DNA of 64,000 bases. Source: Telluria mixta (GTDB lineage Bacteria; Pseudomonadota; Gammaproteobacteria; Burkholderiales; Burkholderiaceae_D). This document shows, piece by piece, positions 8,645-16,710 of this stretch (positions are counted from its first letter, which is position 1; the number at the start of each line of letters is the position of its first letter). The stretch is taken from the NCBI RefSeq assembly GCF_029223865.1, contig NZ_CP119520.1, positions 1,736,001 through 1,800,000 of the forward strand. Direction: 5' to 3'. The notes beneath the pieces are model-generated. The model was given only the letters and a program-made list of their open reading frames with translations. It ran no database searches and had not been told where the DNA came from. Position numbers and translations under genes: made by a program.

Positions 8645-9913
8645 TCAGACGGCCTTGACGTCCACGTACATGCGGGCGTATTTCGCGCCGAAGTACAGGA
8701 TGAAGGCGTAGCACGCGGCCGGGACCAGGAAGGAGGTCTGCAGGCCGATCATGTCCGCGGCCTGGGCCTGGATGACGGGCACCACGGCGCCGCCGGCGAT
8801 CGCCATCACGAGCAGGCCGGAGCCCTGGCTCGTCAGCGGGCCCAGTTCATGCACCGACATGCTGAAGATGGTCGGGAACATGATCGAGTTGAACAGGCCG
8901 ACCAGCAGCACGGCCCACATCGCGAAGTGGCCGTGGCCGAAGGTGGTCGCCACCAGCAGCGCGATGCACGCCGCCGCGTTGAACGCCAGCACCTTGCCCG
9001 GGCTGATCGTGCGCATCACGGCCGAACCGATGAAACGACCGACCATCGCGCCGCCCCAGTAGTACGCAACGTATTTCGCGCCCGTTTCGGCCGTGAAGCC
9101 GGCGATGCCCGGGTCGCCCATGTAGTTGATCAGGAAGCTGCCGATACTCACTTCGGCGCCGACGTACAGGAAGATCGCGGTCACGCCCAGCATCAGGCGC
9201 TTCTGGCTGAAGATCGAACCTTTGGCGGGACCGGCGTCGTCGTCGCGGATGATCGGCAGGCGGATGACGGCGAACAGGATCGCCAGGATCGCCAGCGTGG
9301 CGGCCAGGCCCAGGTACGGACCCTGCACGGCCTGCGCCTGCGCGAGGCGCTCGGCGGCCGACATGTTGGCCGGATCGGCCGCTTCCGTCATGTGCGACAG
9401 GATCAGGATGCCGCCGACCGGAGGACCGACGACGGTGCCCAGCGAGTTGAAGGCCTGGGTCAGGTTCAGGCGGCTCGACGCCGTGGCCGGGGCGCCCAGG
9501 GCGGTGACGTACGGGTTCGCGGCGACCTGCAGGATCGTGATGCCGGCGGCCAGCACGAACAGGGCGAACAGGAACAGCGCGTACACGCTGGTGGCGGCCG
9601 GGTAGAACAGCGCGGCACCGACGGCGCACACGGCCAGGCCGGTGACGGCGCCGGCTTTATAACCAATGCGGCGGATCAGGGCGCCGGCCGGGATCGACAG
9701 CAGGAAGTAACCGCTGAAGAAGGCCAGGTTCACCATCATCGCCTGTACGTACGTCAGGTTGTAGACCGATTTCAGGTGCGGGATCAGGATGTCGTTCAGC
9801 GACGTCAGCAGGCCCCACATGAAAAACAGTGCGGTGACGACGGTCAGGGGAAAGGTGTAGCTGGGCTGGGCCCGGTTGGCAGGCTCGACGGCAGCCTGTG
9901 ATGCACGATCCAT
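8645..9913 (-). CDS. FucP-like MFS sugar:proton symporter
   Basis: This 422-residue protein is built almost wholly of hydrophobic segments, consistent with 12 transmembrane helices. It has the FucP/GluP family signature near the N-terminus (FFMWGLLTSLNDILIPHLK), then NLAFFSGYFLLSIPAG and RRIGYKAG. The family imports fucose, galactose, glucose or mannose across the inner membrane with protons. It is the promoter-proximal gene of the glycosidase operon, divergent from the LacI regulator, and would take up the monosaccharides released from mannan. The start ATG follows AGGAGACTTAACC, with AGGAG well placed. A LacI-type palindrome lies between promoter and start. Substrate (mannose favoured) is inferred from the isomerase and kinase encoded by the divergent arm. 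Confidence 0.9.
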   Translation of the reverse strand: MDRASQAAVEPANRAQPSYTFPLTVVTALFFMWGLLTSLNDILIPHLKSVYNLTYVQAMMVNLAFFSGYFLLSIPAGALIRRIGYKAGAVTGLAVCAVGAALFYPAATSVYALFLFALFVLAAGITILQVAANPYVTALGAPATASSRLNLTQAFNSLGTVVGPPVGGILILSHMTEAADPANMSAAERLAQAQAVQGPYLGLAATLAILAILFAVIRLPIIRDDDAGPAKGSIFSQKRLMLGVTAIFLYVGAEVSIGSFLINYMGDPGIAGFTAETGAKYVAYYWGGAMVGRFIGSAVMRTISPGKVLAFNAAACIALLVATTFGHGHFAMWAVLLVGLFNSIMFPTIFSMSVHELGPLTSQGSGLLVMAIAGGAVVPVIQAQAADMIGLQTSFLVPAACYAFILYFGAKYARMYVDVKAV

Positions 9914-9931
9914 GGTTAAGTCTCCTAGAGA

Positions 9932-9945
9932 TGTTACCGCTAACA
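9932..9945. promoter_or_regulatory. LacI/GntR-type operator palindrome
   Basis: TGTTA-CCGC-TAACA is a 14-bp inverted repeat of the kind bound by LacI-family repressors. It ends 19 bases upstream of the transporter start codon, where a repressor would block transcription of the glycosidase operon. The likely partner is the divergent LacI regulator at 10169. Confidence 0.65.
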
Positions 9946-10023
9946 GTACGGCAACTTTTATTGTGAAAAGATTCTGCAGAAGCAGGGTAATGGGGTCAAA
10001 CGGGGTATGCGATTCGCCGCGAA

Positions 10024-10045
10024 GTTTAGTCAGGCGCCACTAAAC
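10024..10045. promoter_or_regulatory. Inverted repeat GTTTAGT-N8-ACTAAAC (first of two)
   Basis: Two perfect 7-base arms flank CAGGCGCC. A second copy with the same arms lies 80 bases downstream. Both are in the divergent control region of the mannan locus and upstream of the LacI gene. They are a different sequence from the TGTTA/TAACA palindrome, so they may be sites for another regulator or for DNA looping. Confidence 0.55.
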
Positions 10046-10103
10046 ACGGCCTCCCCTCTTATGAAATCGGTTTCTTACATGAGAATATACCGGGCAAACA
10101 GCT

Positions 10104-10124
10104 GTTTAGTAAAGCCGACTAAAC
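10104..10124. promoter_or_regulatory. Inverted repeat GTTTAGT-N7-ACTAAAC (second of two)
   Basis: The arms are identical to the repeat at 10024-10045, with a spacer of seven instead of eight bases. The site ends 44 bases upstream of the LacI start codon, where it could overlap that gene's promoter and mediate autoregulation. Confidence 0.55.
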
Positions 10125-10168
10125 TTCCCTGTAAATGCATCTTCGCGTTTGACCAGGGGAATTTTCAT

Positions 10169-11275
10169 ATGCAAGACTCCATTCAAATGAGCGACGCCCC
10201 AGGCGCTCGCAGCAACGATATCGGAGACAACGTGAATCCCGTCACCTCACGCCCCCAGGCGGGCGACAGCCCCGCACCGGTCACGATCCGCGACCTGGCC
10301 AAGTACGCCGGCGTCTCGGCCGGCACGATCTCGCGCGCCCTGAAAAACGAGCCCGGCCTCACGGAAAGCACGCGCCAGATGGTGTTGTCGGCAGCCCACG
10401 AACTGGGGTATGACTTCTGCAAGCTGCGCCGCAAGCGCATCCGCCGCCTCACGTTCCTGTTGCATCGACAACACAATACGGCCGCAAGCAGTCCCTTTTA
10501 TTCGCCCGTGCTGCACGGTGCCGAGGAAGCCTGCCGCAAGCAGGGCATCGTGCTGTCGTTCATGGCGGTCGGCCCGGCCGACGGCGTGACGGAACAGCTG
10601 CGCATGCACGCGCCGGACGCCATCGTGTGCGCCGGCTTCTTCGAACCCGAACTGCTGAACGCCCTGCGCGCCAGCGGCAAGCCCCTCGTCCTCATCGACA
10701 TGAAGCTGCGCGGCTACAGCTCGGTCAACCCGGACAACCACATGGGCGGCTACCTCGCCACCAGGCATTTGATTTCGCTGGGCCGCGAACGCATCGGCAT
10801 GATCTCCGGCTCGCTGGGCCACTACAGCATCCGCGAGCGCAACCGCGGGTACCGCCAGGCCTTGTACGAAGCCGGCATGCTGGCCGACCCGCGCCTGGAG
10901 ATCTGCCTGCCGGACGGCGTCGACCTCGAGACGGGCGCCTACGAGGCGATGCAATCCCTGCTCGACCAGCCCCACCCGCCCGATGCCGTGTTCTGCTACA
11001 ACGACGCCGCCGCCCTCGTCGCGATGCGCGCCTGCCTGGCGGCCGGGAAGACGGTGCCGCACGACGTCTCGATCGTCGGCTTCGACGACATCCCCGGCGC
11101 CGTGCTGGGCCACCGCCCGCTGACGACGCTGCGCATCAACAAGAAGGAACTGGGCGCGCTGGGCGTCGAGCTGCTGCTGCGCGGTCCGCAGGATCCGCCG
11201 CTGGAACAGGTGGCGCCCGTGGAACTGGTCGTCCGTGCCAGTACCGTATGCGAAGACTTCCGCATCCGTAAGTAA
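10169..11275 (+). CDS. LacI family transcriptional regulator of the mannan locus
   Basis: From the ATG at 10169 (preceded by CAGGGGAATTTTCAT) the protein has 368 residues. After an unusually long 35-residue N-terminal tail comes the LacI helix-turn-helix (VTIRDLAKYAGVSAGTISRA), then a hinge and a periplasmic-binding-like effector domain with VSIVGFDDIPGAVLGHRPLTT. The frame is open further upstream, but the tail there has no regulator character and overlaps the operator repeats. The gene is divergent from the transporter/glycosidase operon and is followed 27 bases later by the isomerase gene, so it probably senses a mannan-derived sugar and controls both arms. Repressor versus activator role cannot be read from sequence. 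Confidence 0.92.
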   Translation: MQDSIQMSDAPGARSNDIGDNVNPVTSRPQAGDSPAPVTIRDLAKYAGVSAGTISRALKNEPGLTESTRQMVLSAAHELGYDFCKLRRKRIRRLTFLLHRQHNTAASSPFYSPVLHGAEEACRKQGIVLSFMAVGPADGVTEQLRMHAPDAIVCAGFFEPELLNALRASGKPLVLIDMKLRGYSSVNPDNHMGGYLATRHLISLGRERIGMISGSLGHYSIRERNRGYRQALYEAGMLADPRLEICLPDGVDLETGAYEAMQSLLDQPHPPDAVFCYNDAAALVAMRACLAAGKTVPHDVSIVGFDDIPGAVLGHRPLTTLRINKKELGALGVELLLRGPQDPPLEQVAPVELVVRASTVCEDFRIRK

Positions 11276-11302
11276 GTCACTCTTCATCCACCTACACCCA
11301 CC

Positions 11303-12514
11303 ATGCTTCCCGATTTCCATTCCCGCTCGACGCTGCTGCAGCACATCCGCCACACCCGCCAGTTCTACGATCCGCGCTGCGTCGACCCGAGCGGCGGCTT
11401 CTATCACTTCTACAAGGACGACGGCGCGATCTATGACGCGCGCACGCGCCACCTGGTGAGCAGCACCCGCTTCGTGTTTAATTTTTCGATGGCGTGGCGC
11501 CAGTTCCAGGAGCCGGCCGACCGCGAACGCGTGCTGCACGGCCTGCGCTTCCTGCGCGACGCGCACCGCAACCCGGAAACGGGCGGCTATGCCTGGACGC
11601 TGGACTGGAACGACGGACAAAAGAAGGTCACGGACGACACGAACCACTGCTACGGCCTCGCCTTCGTGCTGCTGGCGTACGCCCACGCCATCATGGCCGG
11701 CGTCGATGAGGCGCGCGCCTGGCTGGACGAGACCTACGACCTGATGGAGCGCCGCTTCTGGGAACCGGCGCACGGCCTGTACGCGGACGAAGCGAACGGC
11801 GACTGGTCGACGCTGTACCCGTACCGCGGCCAGAACGCCAACATGCATGCGTGCGAAGCCATGCTGGCCGCGTTCGAGGCGACGGGCGACACGAAATTCC
11901 TGTGGCGCGCCGAGACGCTCGCGCACAACATCACGGTGCGCCAGGCGGCCCTGTACGGCAACCTGGTCTGGGAACACTACAACAGCGACTGGTCCGTCGA
12001 CCCGGACTACAACCGCGACGACAAGACGAACATCTTCCGCCCGTGGGGCTACCAGCCGGGCCACCTGACGGAATGGGCCAAGCTCCTGCTGATCATGGAA
12101 CGCCACAAAGAACAAATGGCCGGCCCTTCCGACTGGCTGCTGCCGCGCGCGCGCCAGCTGTTCGACGCGGCACTGACGAAAGCGTGGGATGCGAAGCACG
12201 GCGGCATTTATTACGGCTTCGGTCCGGAAAACGAAATCTGCGACGCCGACAAATACTTCTGGGTGCAGGCCGAGAGCCTCGCCGCCGCCGCCCTCCTCGG
12301 CGCGCGCACGGAAGACAAGGCGTACTGGGACTGGTACGACCGCATCTGGGCGTACAGCTGGGAACACTTCGTCGACCACGAGCACGGCGCCTGGTACCGC
12401 ATCCTCGGCCCGAAGAACGAAAAGGTCACGGACGAAAAGAGCCCGGCCGGCAAAGTGGACTACCACACGATGGGCGCGTGCTATGAAGTATTGACCGTTC
12501 TCGTGAAGGACTGA
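11303..12514 (+). CDS. AGE-family sugar epimerase/isomerase, probable D-mannose isomerase
   Basis: The 403-residue protein belongs to the N-acylglucosamine 2-epimerase fold (alpha/alpha toroid). Aromatic- and histidine-rich motifs run along it, including TRFVFNFSMAW, DDTNHCYGLAF, NANMHACEAMLAAFEATGD, FRPWGYQPGHLTEWAKLLL and KYFWVQAESLAAAALL. This pattern is closest in my reading to the mannose isomerase/YihS-type members, which convert mannose to fructose, rather than cellobiose 2-epimerases. No signal peptide is present, so it acts in the cytoplasm. It is followed immediately by a PfkB kinase (ATG one base after the stop), giving a mannose to fructose to fructose-phosphate route that fits the mannan locus. 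Cellobiose or mannobiose epimerase remains possible. Confidence 0.8.
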   Translation: MLPDFHSRSTLLQHIRHTRQFYDPRCVDPSGGFYHFYKDDGAIYDARTRHLVSSTRFVFNFSMAWRQFQEPADRERVLHGLRFLRDAHRNPETGGYAWTLDWNDGQKKVTDDTNHCYGLAFVLLAYAHAIMAGVDEARAWLDETYDLMERRFWEPAHGLYADEANGDWSTLYPYRGQNANMHACEAMLAAFEATGDTKFLWRAETLAHNITVRQAALYGNLVWEHYNSDWSVDPDYNRDDKTNIFRPWGYQPGHLTEWAKLLLIMERHKEQMAGPSDWLLPRARQLFDAALTKAWDAKHGGIYYGFGPENEICDADKYFWVQAESLAAAALLGARTEDKAYWDWYDRIWAYSWEHFVDHEHGAWYRILGPKNEKVTDEKSPAGKVDYHTMGACYEVLTVLVKD

Positions 12515-12515
12515 C

Positions 12516-13436
12516 ATGGCCGACTTTCCCGTATTCGTCGCGGCCGGCGAAGCGCTGACCGATATGATCGTCGACGACGCCGGCGCCACGCGCTGGCACA
12601 GCGTGACGGGCGGCTCGACGTGGAACGTGGCGCGCGCGATGGCGAAGCTGGGCGCGCCCAGCGCCTTCGCCGGCGCCGTCAGCCGCGACGTGTTCGGCGA
12701 CCAGTTGTGGCGCGCCAGCCTCGACGCGGGCCTGGACGAACGCTTCCTGCAGCGCCTGGACAAATCGCCGCTGCTCGCGATCGTGCACCGGCTCGACCCG
12801 CCCAGCTATTTTTTCGTCGGCGACGACAGCGCCGACCTGCACTTCGACGCCGCGCAACTGCCGCAAGGCTGGATTGGCGCCTGCCGCTGGGCGCACTTCG
12901 GCGGCATCAGTCTGGCGCGCCAGCCGCTGGCCGGCAAGCTGGTCGCCCTCGCCGAAACGCTGAAGGCGCGCGGCGTGCGCATCAGCTACGACCCGAACTT
13001 CCGCGCGCTGATGGACGAGAACTACGACCACACGCTCAAGCGCATGACCGCGCTGGCCGACGTGGTAAAAGTGTCGGAAGAAGACCTCGTGGGCCTGCTG
13101 CGCACGCACGATGCGGATGCCGCCTTCGCGACGATGCGTAGCTGGAACCCGGACGCAACGTACCTGTACACGAAGGGCGGCGCAGGCGCGTCGCTGCACA
13201 CGCCTGCCGGATCGTGGGACATGGCGGCACCGCGCATCACGCCCGTGGACACGGTCGGCGCGGGCGACGCCAGCATCGCCGCGCTCGCGTGGAGCATGCT
13301 GCATGCGCCGGAACGCGACGGCCTCGCCCACCTGCGCTTCGCCGTCGCGGCGGGTGCCGCGGCCTGCCTCGCGGCGGGCGCCACGCCGCCGTCGCTCGCG
13401 GCAATCGATACGCTGCTGGCCGGGATGCACGCCTGA
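12516..13436 (+). CDS. PfkB family sugar kinase, probable fructokinase (first copy)
   Basis: This 306-residue ribokinase-fold protein has the N-terminal substrate loop (GEALTDMI, GGSTWNVARAMAKLG), the FDPNFR-like block (SYDPNFRALMDE) and the ATP/anion-hole motif DTVGAGDAS with the catalytic aspartate. It starts one base after the isomerase stop, in the LacI-led operon, and would phosphorylate the fructose formed from mannose. It is clearly paralogous to the kinase at 14758-15669 (shared DERFLQR, SADLHF, GW and DPNFR blocks). Its stop codon directly abuts that of the convergent LamB-family gene (TGA then TCA). The sugar specificity is inferred. Confidence 0.85.
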   Translation: MADFPVFVAAGEALTDMIVDDAGATRWHSVTGGSTWNVARAMAKLGAPSAFAGAVSRDVFGDQLWRASLDAGLDERFLQRLDKSPLLAIVHRLDPPSYFFVGDDSADLHFDAAQLPQGWIGACRWAHFGGISLARQPLAGKLVALAETLKARGVRISYDPNFRALMDENYDHTLKRMTALADVVKVSEEDLVGLLRTHDADAAFATMRSWNPDATYLYTKGGAGASLHTPAGSWDMAAPRITPVDTVGAGDASIAALAWSMLHAPERDGLAHLRFAVAAGAAACLAAGATPPSLAAIDTLLAGMHA

Positions 13437-14663
13437 TCACCAGCAGTTTTCGAAGGTGACACCTACCGTAAAACCGGACAGCGTCGTGCCATGGATGCCG
13501 TTCGCGGCCAGCGGATCGTTCGTCCGCGCGGCCGCGCGCGCGGCCTCGTTCCAGCGCGCGTGCGTGACGAACAGGCGCAGTTCCGGACGGTCGAAATAGC
13601 CCGGCTTCGACATCAGCGCGATGGCGCCCGTGACCTTGGTCAGCCGGCGTACGTCGCCGTTCCGTGGCGCCACGCGGTCGTGGCCGATATCCGCCAGCAG
13701 CTTCACCTTGTCGGACAGTGCGTACGACATGCGCCCGCCCGCTGATGCCCACGTCTTCGCCTTCGCGGCATCGTGCGCCGTGTCGCGCTGCCAGACGGCG
13801 ATGAATTCTCCGCCGAAGCGGCGCGTGACCTGCGCATACCAGCTGTCGATGATGCGCAGCCGGTGCACGTCGTCGCCGCTGGTGATGTCGCCCGTCGCGC
13901 CATTGTCGGTGCCCGCACCGGTGCCCCACTGGACCGCGAAGCGGTTGTCGCCGGCGCCGTCCAGCACGCGCTGGCGGTGCTGCACGGTGAGCATCGAGCC
14001 GCCGTGGTGACCGCGCTGGCCGTCGCTGCGGATCAGCGCCAGACCCAGTTCCAGCGTGCCGCCCGGATTCACGGGCACGCCGCGCAATTGAAAGTCGTGG
14101 CGGTTCGCCGTGTCGCCGACGCGCATGATCGGCATCGTCTGCTGGTCGTCGTGCAGGTAGGCATAGCTGAACTTCATGGGGCCCAGCGGCACGTCCTCGA
14201 TGCCGACGCCCATCCCGGACGGATTCCAGTACAGGAAATCGTTGACGTTCGCGCCTTCGCGCTTGTAGTAGCGGCGCCCGATCCACAGCGCGGCGTCACC
14301 GAGTCCGCTCACATGCTCGATGGCGAGGTAGGCCTGCGGCAGGCCGATCTTCCAGCCGCCCTGCGGCCGCCGCGCATTGTTGGACGCGGCCGCGTTGCCC
14401 AGGTTGAGCATCGCGTAGGCTTTCACGTCCTCGCCGGCATCCCCCTGCACGAGGTGCTGGCCCAGCAGCATTTCGCCGTAGACGCCGCATTCGTTACCCA
14501 GCCGGTACTTGGCCCCGGCGCCGGCGAGGCCGAAGCAGGTCTGGCCGCCGCCTTCGGAATTCGCGGCCGCGTTGGCCCGCAGGTAGTTCTGGACGTCCAC
14601 GGCGGACGCAGGGAAGCAAAACGCGAGCGCGAGCAGCGCCGGCGCGATGGTTGGCATGCGCAT
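13437..14663 (-). CDS. LamB-family maltoporin-like outer membrane porin
   Basis: The 408-residue protein has a signal peptide ending near PASAV and features of the LamB family. These are YLRANAAANSEGGGQTCFGL near the N-terminus, LGNECGVYGE, RRYYKREGANVNDFLYWNPSG, many amphipathic beta strands and a C-terminal FENCW ending in an aromatic residue, as expected for outer-membrane barrels. LamB porins form trimers that pass mono- and oligosaccharides. The start ATG follows AGGAGATACC. It is the last gene after the CUT2 transporter genes and second kinase, 94 bases downstream of that kinase, so it probably belongs to the same sugar-uptake regulon. Maltodextrin specificity should not be assumed here. 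Confidence 0.88.
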   Translation of the reverse strand: MRMPTIAPALLALAFCFPASAVDVQNYLRANAAANSEGGGQTCFGLAGAGAKYRLGNECGVYGEMLLGQHLVQGDAGEDVKAYAMLNLGNAAASNNARRPQGGWKIGLPQAYLAIEHVSGLGDAALWIGRRYYKREGANVNDFLYWNPSGMGVGIEDVPLGPMKFSYAYLHDDQQTMPIMRVGDTANRHDFQLRGVPVNPGGTLELGLALIRSDGQRGHHGGSMLTVQHRQRVLDGAGDNRFAVQWGTGAGTDNGATGDITSGDDVHRLRIIDSWYAQVTRRFGGEFIAVWQRDTAHDAAKAKTWASAGGRMSYALSDKVKLLADIGHDRVAPRNGDVRRLTKVTGAIALMSKPGYFDRPELRLFVTHARWNEAARAAARTNDPLAANGIHGTTLSGFTVGVTFENCW

Positions 14664-14707
14664 GGTATCTCCTTTTATATTTTTTTAGGCAAAGCGGATC
14701 CCGTCCG

Positions 14708-14728
14708 GCCGCGGCGCAATGCCGCGGC
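14708..14728 (-). other. Intercistronic hairpin between second kinase and LamB-like porin
   Basis: GCCGCGGC occurs twice around a GCAAT loop and is self-complementary, giving an 8-bp stem. There is no T-tract, so it is not a canonical terminator. It may tune porin expression relative to the upstream genes. Confidence 0.5.
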
Positions 14729-14757
14729 AGGTCAATGGAACAGGATCGGATGTCGGG

Positions 14758-15669
14758 TCAGTCGAGCAGGGTTGCGACTTCTTGTGCCGTGGGCGCATAC
14801 GGCCCGGCATGCATGGCGGCCGTGGCGGCCGCCGCGGCGATGCGCGCGAGCTGGCGCGGCGCGGGCATCTCCGGATGCAGCAGCAGGCCGGTGATCCAGG
14901 CGGCCATCGACGCATCGCCGCAGCCGACGGTGTCGACGACGTCCACGCGGCGCGCGGGCGCGTCGAGCACGTGGTCACCGCGGATCAGAGAAAGACCATC
15001 GGCCCCGCGCGTAAAGAGGATCTCGGCATCGGGCGCCAGCGCGCGCAGTGCGGCCAGCGCCTCGCGCTGCGCGAGGCCCGGGAACAGGCCTTCCAGGTCT
15101 TCGTCGGACACCTTGATGTGGCTGGCGAGACCCGCGATCAGTTCGAACGTGGGCCGGTACGCCGCGTCGCGCATCGCGTTGCGGAAGTTCGGATCGAAGG
15201 CGATGCGCCTGCCGGCTTGGCGCGCCATCAGCGCCTGCTCCACGAGCCGGCGCGCCAGCGGTCCGCGCGCCAGCGCGAGGCTGCCCATGTGGATCACGTC
15301 GGCCGCTTCCAGCCAGCCGTCGGGCAGCAGCTCGGGGCGGAAGTGCAGGTCCGCGCTGTTCTCGCCGAGGAAGACGTACCGGGGCGGATGACGCGACGTC
15401 ACCATCGCGATGAACGGCGGCGCGTCCACACGCTGCAGGAAGCGTTCGTCCAGGCCGGCCGCGCGGCTGGCGTCCGCGATCTCGTCGCCGAAGGCGTCCA
15501 TGCTGACGGCGCCCGCATACCCCGTGGGCACGCCGAGCCTTGCGCCGACGCGCGCCACGTTCCAGCACGAGCCGCCGGGCAGCGAGCGCCACGTGCCGTC
15601 GTCCTGGCGGATCATGTCGGTGAGCGCTTCGCCGAAGACCACGTAGCGGGGGAGTCGTTGTGCTTGCAT
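14758..15669 (-). CDS. PfkB family sugar kinase, probable fructokinase (second copy)
   Basis: The 303-residue protein is a ribokinase-family kinase with GEALTDMIRQ and GGSCWNVARVGARLG at the N-terminus, FDPNFRNAMRD in the middle and DTVGCGDAS at the catalytic loop. The usual alanine of the GAGD motif is cysteine, while the catalytic aspartate is kept. The start ATG lies two bases after the permease stop, so it is in the ABC-transporter operon. The same order (CUT2 transporter plus PfkB kinase) is known for fructose (Frc-like) and ribose systems. It is a paralogue of the kinase at 12516-13436. The product is cytoplasmic; substrate uncertain. Confidence 0.84.
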   Translation of the reverse strand: MQAQRLPRYVVFGEALTDMIRQDDGTWRSLPGGSCWNVARVGARLGVPTGYAGAVSMDAFGDEIADASRAAGLDERFLQRVDAPPFIAMVTSRHPPRYVFLGENSADLHFRPELLPDGWLEAADVIHMGSLALARGPLARRLVEQALMARQAGRRIAFDPNFRNAMRDAAYRPTFELIAGLASHIKVSDEDLEGLFPGLAQREALAALRALAPDAEILFTRGADGLSLIRGDHVLDAPARRVDVVDTVGCGDASMAAWITGLLLHPEMPAPRQLARIAAAAATAAMHAGPYAPTAQEVATLLD

Positions 15670-15670
15670 G

Positions 15671-16699
15671 TCAGTTCGCCTGTTGTTGATAACGCCATTT
15701 GTCGAGCATCACGGCGAGCACGATGACCGTGCCCTTCGCCACGTACTGCCAGAACGACGACAGGCCGAGGATCGTGAGACCGTTGTTGAGGAGGCCGATG
15801 ATCAACGCACCCGTGACGGTGCCCCAGATCGTGCCCACGCCGCCCATCAGGCTCGTGCCGCCGAGGACCACCGCGGCGATCGCATCGAGCTCGTAGCCGG
15901 AGCCCCAGTTGCCGTTCGCGCCGTACAGGCGGCTGGCCGACATCGCACCCGCGGTGCCCGCGCACAGGCCGGAGAACGCGTAGACGAAGACGAGGACGAG
16001 GCCGACCTTGATGCCCGTGAGCCGCGCCGCCTGCGGATTGCCGCCGACCGCGTACACGTGCATGCCCAGCACGGTGCGGCGCAGGATGAACCACGCGGCC
16101 AGCACGAGGGCAGCAGCGACCCACACGAGCCATGGCAGGCCGGCGAACGACTCGTTGCCGATCCATTCGAACGTCGGGATCTCGCGGTTCAGGATCGTGG
16201 TGCCGTCTGCGAGCAGGTAGGCGGTGCCGCGCAGCGCCGTCATCGTGCCGAGCGTGACGACGAACGGATTGATCTTGAAGACGGCAACGAGCGTGCCGTT
16301 GAGCAGGCCCATGCCGAGGCCCGCCAGCAGGAAGATCGGCAGCGACAGCGCCGGCGCGTGACCGGGCAGCGACGCGATCATGCCCAGCACCGCGGACACC
16401 GCCAGCACGGAGCCGACGGACAGGTCGATGCCGCCCGTGAGGATCACGAACGTCATGCCGGTCGCGAGCACGAGGTTGATGGAACTCTGGCGCAGCACGT
16501 TCATCGTGTTGGCCGTCGTCGCGAAATTCGAGACGCCGTCTTCGGCGAAGTACCCGGTCAGGAAGTAGAACACGATGTACAGCGCGACGAGCACGGGCAG
16601 CATGCCCATCGTCGCGAACATGCGCGAGAACGCCTGACCGATGCCGCCGTGTGCGGCCGCACCCGGCGCGGTGGGAAGGGATGATTTCAGAGTCTGCAT
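15671..16699 (-). CDS. CUT2 sugar ABC transporter permease (RbsC/FrcC-like)
   Basis: The 342-residue membrane protein has about 8-10 hydrophobic helices and the family's signature segments, including INLVLATGMTFVILTGGIDLS, VVTLGTMTALRGTAYL and AVVLGGTSLMGGVGTI. It forms the inner-membrane channel for a monosaccharide together with the ATPase encoded just upstream. The start ATG is preceded by ATAGGAGACATCATC, a good ribosome site, and lies 11 bases after the ATPase stop. The frame is open further upstream but overlaps the ATPase gene and shows no sensible protein. Confidence 0.92.
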   Translation of the reverse strand: MQTLKSSLPTAPGAAAHGGIGQAFSRMFATMGMLPVLVALYIVFYFLTGYFAEDGVSNFATTANTMNVLRQSSINLVLATGMTFVILTGGIDLSVGSVLAVSAVLGMIASLPGHAPALSLPIFLLAGLGMGLLNGTLVAVFKINPFVVTLGTMTALRGTAYLLADGTTILNREIPTFEWIGNESFAGLPWLVWVAAALVLAAWFILRRTVLGMHVYAVGGNPQAARLTGIKVGLVLVFVYAFSGLCAGTAGAMSASRLYGANGNWGSGYELDAIAAVVLGGTSLMGGVGTIWGTVTGALIIGLLNNGLTILGLSSFWQYVAKGTVIVLAVMLDKWRYQQQAN

Positions 16700-16710
16700 G
16701 ATGATGTCTC

